From: Arachis hypogaea
Taxonomy: Eukaryota; Streptophyta; Magnoliopsida; Fabales; Fabaceae
DNA length: 64,000 bases
Reading direction: 5' to 3'
NCBI RefSeq assembly: GCF_003086295.3
Contig: NC_092052.1
Location: 28,371,427-28,435,426, forward strand
This document shows, piece after piece, positions 58,255 to 64,000 of this stretch (within the stretch, counting starts at the first letter, position 1; each line of letters starts with the position of its first letter). The notes beneath the pieces were generated by a model that searched no databases, had not been told where the DNA came from, and saw only the letters and a program-made list of their open reading frames with translations. The position numbers and the translations under genes are program-made.

Positions 58255-58544
58255 TTTTGATTATTGATGTGAATGTGACTGGTTTTATTGTTATGAGAGA
58301 TTAATTGGTGGAATTAAGCTTGTATTGAGGTTGTGAAAATGTGATTGATGTGGTATTGAGACTGATTTTGATTTGAGGCTGTGATTTATGAATAATGATT
58401 TAATTGTTTGAAAGTGACTAATTATTCGAATTCCTAGTTACGTTGATTTCTTGATTTAATTGTGGAATTAGGATTTAATGGTTATATTTGTGTAAATTTT
58501 GGTTATATTATCAATAACTTTGGTCACTAGATTGAATGGTCACT

Positions 58545-59132
58545 AGAATATTGGGGAATAGACTTGAAGTCGATAACAAGGAGGTGTCACGAACTCGATG
58601 TTCGACATATGAGGAGGCTGGTAAGTAAGAAAGCCGCAAGCCTGCATTTCAGTCAATTTTGTTGAGAAAATAAACTCCCACTCTGAATTTTATGAAAGTA
58701 TATACAACAATGCCAACTTATCTTGCTTAATGGCATTGTCATGAGATAGAAATTTTAATTTTTCCTATCTGGTTAATACAATGTATGACTAAGTCAAGGA
58801 TCCATATACTTTTGGTGCAATTGACATTGCAGTATTGCACTTTAAATGTGTTAGAAAACCTTTTTCTGAAAAAGTTGTGAGTTTGTTAAATGCTTTGCTT
58901 GCTTTTCTGAGACTGGATTATAATTCATAGCTTGATATATTTTATAAGTCTATTTTATTAGGAAATAGACTTTGATCCAAACTTCTTGCGAAATATTCTA
59001 CCTAAAGCAGTCTTATCATTGGAATGGGCAATCTCAGAGGGAAAAGGAAGAGTTTATGTGCATTGTACTGCTGGAATTGAGAGAGCACTAAGGGTGGCAA
59101 TAGCTTATTTGTTCTGATTCTATGACATGAAT
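58545..59132 (+). pseudogene. LSF2-like phosphoglucan phosphatase, two-exon fragment
   Basis: Exon a (58545-58620) reads 'EYWGIDLKSITRRCHELDV' and 'RHMRRL' before GTAAGT. Exon b (58962-59132) reads 'EIDFDPNFLRNILPKAVLSL', 'EWAISEGKGRVYVHCTAGIE' and 'RALRVAIAYLF', then a TGA in place of the usual Trp, 'FYDMN' and GTGAGT. This matches the dual-specificity phosphatase core of plant LSF2, a plastid enzyme that removes phosphate from starch glucan. The active-site loop HCxAGxGR has the second Gly changed to Glu. The N terminus, starch-binding surfaces and C terminus are absent. Carried by the CACTA element. Confidence 0.8.
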
Positions 59133-59399
59133 GTGAGTTCTAAACTTCCAGCTATCTTTGATTCAAGAAATGATTATCAAATTTGATATTGTTAAGTGTA
59201 ATGTTATGGTTGCACTAATTTTCTTGCTAGATATGAGGTTTAGCTCATGTTATGGAAAAAGAGTATTTTTAATCTGTATGACAGATTAGTTCACAGTTTC
59301 TTAAGAAGTCTTAACTATCAAGAAAAGAATGTGTTATCTTTCTTGTGACAGCTAATTGCCTTGTGTTATCTTTCATGAATGCATTGCTAATTGCCTTGT

Positions 59400-59600
59400 A
59401 TTTACTGCAAAATAAAAAATACAAGGCAATTTATGAATGCATTTCTAATTGCTAATTGCTCTAAACCTTGCTTGATTTTCTGCAGCTGCCATTCTTTATG
59501 AATGCATTGCTAATTGTTGATTGCTCTGAACCTTGCTTGATTTTCTATAACCGCCATTCTCTATTTCCAAACTTTCTCTGCATCACTATTGCTTCTGCAA
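59400..59600. repeat. Short imperfect tandem repeats
   Basis: A roughly 68-bp unit with 'gctctgaaccttgcttgatt' and 'gccattctttatgaatgcat' occurs about twice, preceded by smaller copies of 'aatgcattgctaattgcc'. Confidence 0.6.
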
Positions 59601-60585
59601 TAACAGAAACTCTGTTCAGGTGTTTCTCTATGTTCTTATCTTGTGTTTTGACATAAACCTCATTATGGAATTTTATGAGTGTAAAAGCATAAAAAAAAAG
59701 TCAAGTATATTTGTTATGAAGATTTTGGTCAAAATTGTGTCTTGTAATGATGGTTTGACAATTGATACTTATGTAAATTTAATGAATTTGTTCACTAAGT
59801 TGTGATTGAATTGTTATTAGTTGGCCTAAGTTTATATATTGAATTATTAATTCATGATAATTTACATTCTTGATTGGCTAGTTTTGAACTCTGAAGATAT
59901 ATTCTTAAGGAATTAATTAATTTTAACTTGTAAGTTCTAAATTTTTACTCGGATTAAGATAGTGTTATGTGTTATTTTTTAATTTTGGTTTTCATTGTTT
60001 ATATTCACTGAAATATGCTAGAAGAGTCAAGAATTATAAATTCGATATGATACAATTTTATGTTAGGAAAAAGTTGTGTTTAGTTGAATTTGTAGAATTT
60101 ATTTTATTGTAAAAGAATCTTAATGACATGTAAGATATTTTAATTATCTATATGATTATATATCATATAAATGTTGAGTTAGTAGGATTAGAAAATTAAT
60201 TGATATTATTTAATTAAATGTTTTAAAATTAACTTTCTATTTTTGTAACTAAAAGAATAAAAAATATTACAAAAGTAAGTAGTATTTTGTAACAAAATAT
60301 TATGACACAAAAATCTAAATTGTTACGAAAAATATTTTAAAGGTAAAAAAGTGTTACCACTTTCGTAACAAATTTTGGTTTTTGTATTAAAAAAATTTAT
60401 TACAAAATATTACTTTGAATTGTAACAATTTTATTTTTTGTTACAAAAACTTTTTGTAACGGGACATATTGCAACAGTCCCTTTTTTTGTTACAAAATCC
60501 TTTTGTTTCAAAATTCTGATTTTTTGTAACTTTTTTGTTACAAATATTACTTTTTCTTATAGTAAACCTAAAATTAGAGGAATAT

Positions 60586-61745
60586 TCATGCATATATAAT
60601 AAAAAAGTTCAATTAAAACTATTGCAAACAAGCTAGATGCACCAAACTAACAAAGATATAATAGGCAAAAATTCATAAAGGTAACTTGTTCTTCATGAGT
60701 ACTCTCATTTTAATAACAAATTCATCAATGCATCTCACTCTTTACTAACAACTAACAAATCGGTAACAAATAGAAAATATAACAAATTTAGAAAGAATAT
60801 AATTAATCTAAAAAAATTGAATACAAAGAAGACAAGCTTTATACAAATAATTAATCACGTTGATATATAACATTAATCACAAAAAAATTGAACCCAGAAA
60901 AGACAAGCTTCATTTCTTCAAAACAAAAATAACAAGCTAAAGAAAGATTCATGTAAAATTAGAGAAAGATTCATGCATATATAATAAAGGTTCAATTAAA
61001 ACTATTACAAACAAGCTAGATGCAAGAAACTGACCAAGCTATAATAAGTAGATATTCATCCGGATAACTTGTTCTTCATGAGTACCCTCATTTTATAACA
61101 AATTCATCAATGCATCTCACTCTTTAGTAACAACTAACAAATCGGTAACAATTTAAAGATATAACAAATTTAGAAAGAATAGAATTAATCTCAAAAAATT
61201 GAATACAGAGAAGACAAGCTTCATACAAATAATTAATCACGCTGATATATAGAATTAATCACAAAAAATTGAACCTAGAGAAGACAAGCTTCATGTAAAA
61301 CAAATTCTTCAAAATAAAAACAACAAGCTAAAGGAAGATTCATGTAAAATTAGAGAAAGATTCAAGCATATATAATAAAAGGTTCAATTAAAACTATTGC
61401 AAACAAGCTAGATGCACCAAACTGACCAAATTATAATAGACAGAAATTCATCAAGATAACTTCTTCTTCACGAGTACTCTCATTTTAGTAACAAATTCAT
61501 CACTGCATCTCACTCTTTAGTAATAAATCAGTAACAAATTGAAGATATAACAAATTCACAATGAATAGAATTAATCACAAAAAATTGAATACAGAGAATA
61601 CAAGCTTCATACAAATAATTAATCACGCTAATATATAGAATTAATCACAAAAAATTGAACCCAGAGAAGACAAGCTTCATGTAAAACAAATTCTTCAAAA
61701 CAAAAGCAACAACAAATTCTACAACAAATTACGTACGTTCTACAA
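60586..61745. repeat. Three tandem copies of a 385-391 bp unit
   Basis: Units begin 'tcatgcatatataataaa' at 60586, 60971 and (with one change) 61362, and are collinear throughout. They have no coding capacity. They lie between the CACTA end and the right arm of the large TIR element. Confidence 0.85.
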
Positions 61746-62070
61746 CCTCATGTAAAAAGAATTTTACAACAAAAACAAAACCTAGAGAAGACAAGCTTCA
61801 TACATAGAAAGTATGAGAAGAAAGTGCTCCCATAAACCCGAAAAGAATAGAACCCATTCACAACAATAGAAATGCGAACAAAGAAGAGAAGAGAAGAGAA
61901 GACAAGCAAAGAGAGGATGGAAGATGAGAACACAAACAAATACGAACACGGTGGCTACGACAAGGAGTAGGAAATAGTGGTCCTGAAGGCGGCGATATGG
62001 CAAAGGCTTTACGAAGGTCCCTTCGATGGTGGTCCAGCATTTGATAAGAGGAGTATATGAGAAGGAGCCC
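61746..62070 (-). other. Moderately GC-rich segment next to right arm
   Basis: On the minus strand 62040-61860 gives short frames with 'HHRRDLRKAFAISPPSG'. No family match. Composition mirrors the segment next to the left arm. Confidence 0.35.
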
Positions 62071-62349
62071 TAATTAGATTTGTACTAAAGGTGAATTTGG
62101 AATTATAAATTTGGATTGAGGGTTTTTTGGAAAAAAATTATTAGTTAAATTTCAGTCCTCGTCTTCAAAAATTTCAATCTCCAATATCCCTACTTTTTGG
62201 AGGTTCTGAAATACTGAAATTTTAGAGACGGAAACTGAACTTTTAGTATCAATCTCTGGGCCAACAAACATGATATTGAGTCCTAGTTTTCCAGTCTCCG
62301 TTCCAGTATCTCAAAACAAATGCTACCTTAGTGTTATATACATTTGAAT

Positions 62350-62710
62350 TACTAAGTAAAGTTGGCATGGATACTGCTAATTCCATCCCAACACAGGGAT
62401 ATCTTCACCAAAATTAATAGCTACTGATTTTGAATCCCATAAGAATCTGAAACAATACAGGTCAACTATGGGAGTTTTTCAATATACTTCATAATCAGCA
62501 TGTCAAACTCATTCTATTCAATTAGTCGAGTCTCAAAATATATTTACAATCCTGTTGCATTTCACTCGGAAAGCAGTCAAAAGGATACTTTGATATGTAC
62601 ATGGTATAGTGGATAAAGACTTATATTTACTAGATATATTGATTCCGTTGCATTTACAGATGATGATTTGGAAAGACTTGGATGATAAAAAAATCTATCA
62701 ATGGCTACTT
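62350..62710 (+). pseudogene. copia pol fragment (RT to RNase H region)
   Basis: Pieces in more than one frame read 'SPKLIATDFESHKNLKQYRS', 'TMGVFQYTS', 'KAVKRIL' and 'VAFTDDDL', in the order found at the RT/RNase H junction of plant copia elements ('YRSxVGxLQY...HWKAVKRILRYLxGT...AFxDADW'). Stops and frame changes throughout. Inactive. Confidence 0.7.
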
Positions 62711-62793
62711 TATGTATATAAGAAGCAATTTAATTTATTAGAAGAGCAACAAGTAAACAAAAGTGAGCAAGAGCATAAATGAGGCATAATATG

Positions 62794-63322
62794 AGTAAGT
62801 GATTAAATTCATTCATAAAAGATCAATTATTTTTCAAATTGATCCCAAAAGATTTTTTAAATCAAATTTATCCTTTAAAGATTTTAAGTTAATCACGTTA
62901 GTTCTTCCATTACTTTATTTGTTGGTGGTGTCAAATTTGCTAATGTGGCACGTTAAGAGACACCACAACACACACCTAGGATTTTTATTTGACTATTAAC
63001 ATAATAAGTTTATGAAATTAAATCAAATCAAAACCTAATTAAGGAGAGAACTTGAGACATTAGAATCTTCCAATTTGAGGTTGATTTGATCTAATTTTAT
63101 AAACTTATCATGTTAGTCGCCAATTAGGACTACTAGATATGTGTTATGATATCATTTAATGTTCCACATCAGTAAATGCTGATGCTATTAGCAATAAAAG
63201 TGATGGAAGGACTAACATGACTAACTTAAAATCTTTGAAGGGCGAATTTGATTAAAAAAATCTTTCATGGACCAAAATTTAAAGAACGAGTGATCTTTTA
63301 GAAACTAATTTGACCATTTACT
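62794..63322. mobile_element. MITE-like element with about 160-bp inverted arms
   Basis: The arms start 'agtaagtgattaaatt' and, on the minus strand, 'agtaaatggtcaaatt', and share 'aaagattttaagttaatcac'-type blocks for about 160 bp. It splits a copia fragment. A possible weak 9-bp duplication (gcataatat / gtacaatat) is uncertain. Confidence 0.65.
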
Positions 63323-63325
63323 TAG

Positions 63326-63450
63326 TACAATATAGAGCAATGACTGCCGTCCAAGCTGAAATCATCTTCCTAAAGCAGCTATTGAATGAATTGAGAATCA
63401 CCCAATTAGTAGCACCTATTATCTACAATGACAACTAAAATAATATAAGT
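63326..63450 (+). pseudogene. copia RNase H fragment
   Basis: 'QYRAMTAVQAEIIFLKQLLN' and 'ELRITQLVAPIIYNDN' correspond to the C-terminal RNase H segment of copia pol ('EYRALAxAxAEIxWxxxLLxEL...PxxxxDN'). It continues the fragment at 62350-62710 after the MITE. It ends in a stop. Confidence 0.75.
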
Positions 63451-64000
63451 TATGTAGGACACATTGAGAACTGAAATATGTCAATTACTCTAAGTATAAA
63501 AGTAACAACAAAAATAATAAAAGAAAGTTTTATAAATTTGACTAAATCATTTGTTCAAGGTATGTATCAAGAATTTGTCAAGATAAGGATTAATGATTAT
63601 AGAAAATCAAAAGTCTTACTATTTTTAAGTTCTGTTGAAGACTCTTACTAGTAACTTAAAATAAATATGCATCATTTTATTAGTATTTATTTTTAAGACT
63701 TATTTATATTTATTTCACTTTTACTTCTTACTGCTTTAGCCCCAATTATCATACTTTGTCTTAGTGAACTTATGAGTTAGTGTTTTGAAACTAAAAGGTA
63801 TAAAAAAATTTCTAAACTGTGTAATCACTTTATTTTTGTTCTAATTTATGAATGAAATTTCTTTAAGTTTTTTGAGAAATTTGAGTATGAATAGGAGAGG
63901 TAGAGTAATTTCCTTAACTATTGCATTAAAAAATCAAATTAAGGTAAAGTGATTCTCTTTTTTAATTTTCATCTTGTTCATATCCTGGGTCGAGCTATGC
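63451..64000. other. AT-rich end of window
   Basis: No gene recognised. It could contain the 3' end of the copia relic. Confidence 0.4.

Larger units (their letters stand above)
56608..60564. mobile_element. CACTA-type element carrying a gene fragment
   Basis: The left end TACTACAAGAAAATAAAAC and the inverted right end (TACTATAAGAAAAAG on the minus strand) match the CACTACAAGAAAA terminus of plant CACTA elements with the first base changed. Sub-terminal regions (56630-57060 and 60250-60555) are packed with 'ttttgtaacaa' repeats in opposite orientation, as expected. Flanking triplets aat/aac agree at two of three. No transposase was recognised. Confidence 0.75.
50433..62327. mobile_element. 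Possible 11.9-kb TIR element, PIF/Harbinger-like, carrying gene pieces
   Basis: The left arm (50433-50640, with 'gagattgagagacagaaact') and the right arm (62070-62327, ending 'aaaacaaatgctacc') look like the two halves of a MITE family abundant in legumes, in the right inverted orientation. Flanking triplets are TTA on both sides (50430-50432, 62328-62330), as in PIF/Harbinger. Identity between the arms is modest. No transposase was seen. Two other elements are nested inside. Alternatively the arms are two independent MITE remnants. Confidence 0.45.

Overview
The window looks like nuclear DNA of a legume, most probably peanut (Arachis). It is AT-rich, intron-bearing and dominated by plant transposons in nested layers. 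Two elements match, from memory, families typical of Arachis: an Athila-type element whose LTR starts TGATGAGCGGATAATTT (FIDEL-like) and long LTRs ending GGGTGTTACA. The genus call is an inference from remembered repeats, not from a search. I see no rRNA, tRNA gene, CRISPR array or prokaryotic operon.

Layout. 1-2151: part of a long LTR on the minus strand that cuts off a decayed L1-type LINE (2152-about 6372). 6587-6774: a SINE with an 18-bp target duplication. 7351-10144 (minus): the only conventional gene, a two-exon pfkB-family kinase resembling plant myo-inositol kinase, with one frameshift in exon 1. 10616-12110: three small MITE-like elements. 12291-18050: the 3' part of a Tat-type element, split by a 4.3-kb solo long LTR (12683-16947). 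18803-39207: a Ty3/gypsy Tat-type element (5-bp duplication gtact) with gag, protease, RT, RNase H, integrase and an antisense gene. Its RT is split by a 10.8-kb FIDEL-like element (21794-32620, duplication accca) that has intact gag-protease and second ORFs but no RT or integrase.

40285-41664: a Pack-MULE (9-bp duplication) carrying two exons that resemble a ULP2-type SUMO protease. 42011-44473: a small copia-like element whose 830-bp LTRs are hybrids of two different LTRs. 46826-49130: a MULE-like element containing a second one (47772-48775). 50433-62327: a possible 11.9-kb terminal-inverted-repeat element (TTA flanks) holding pieces of a KEA-type K+ antiporter, a G-type lectin receptor kinase, another solo long LTR, and a CACTA element with two exons of an LSF2-like phosphoglucan phosphatase. 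62350-63450: copia pol debris split by a MITE.

The genes do not form a pathway. What links the window is layered transposition and repeated capture of host gene pieces by DNA transposons: at least four host genes are sampled. Best candidates for something not widely described are the hybrid-LTR element, the gene-fragment carriers, the non-autonomous FIDEL-like element with its swallowed primer sites and covarying hairpins, and the antisense gene of the Tat element.
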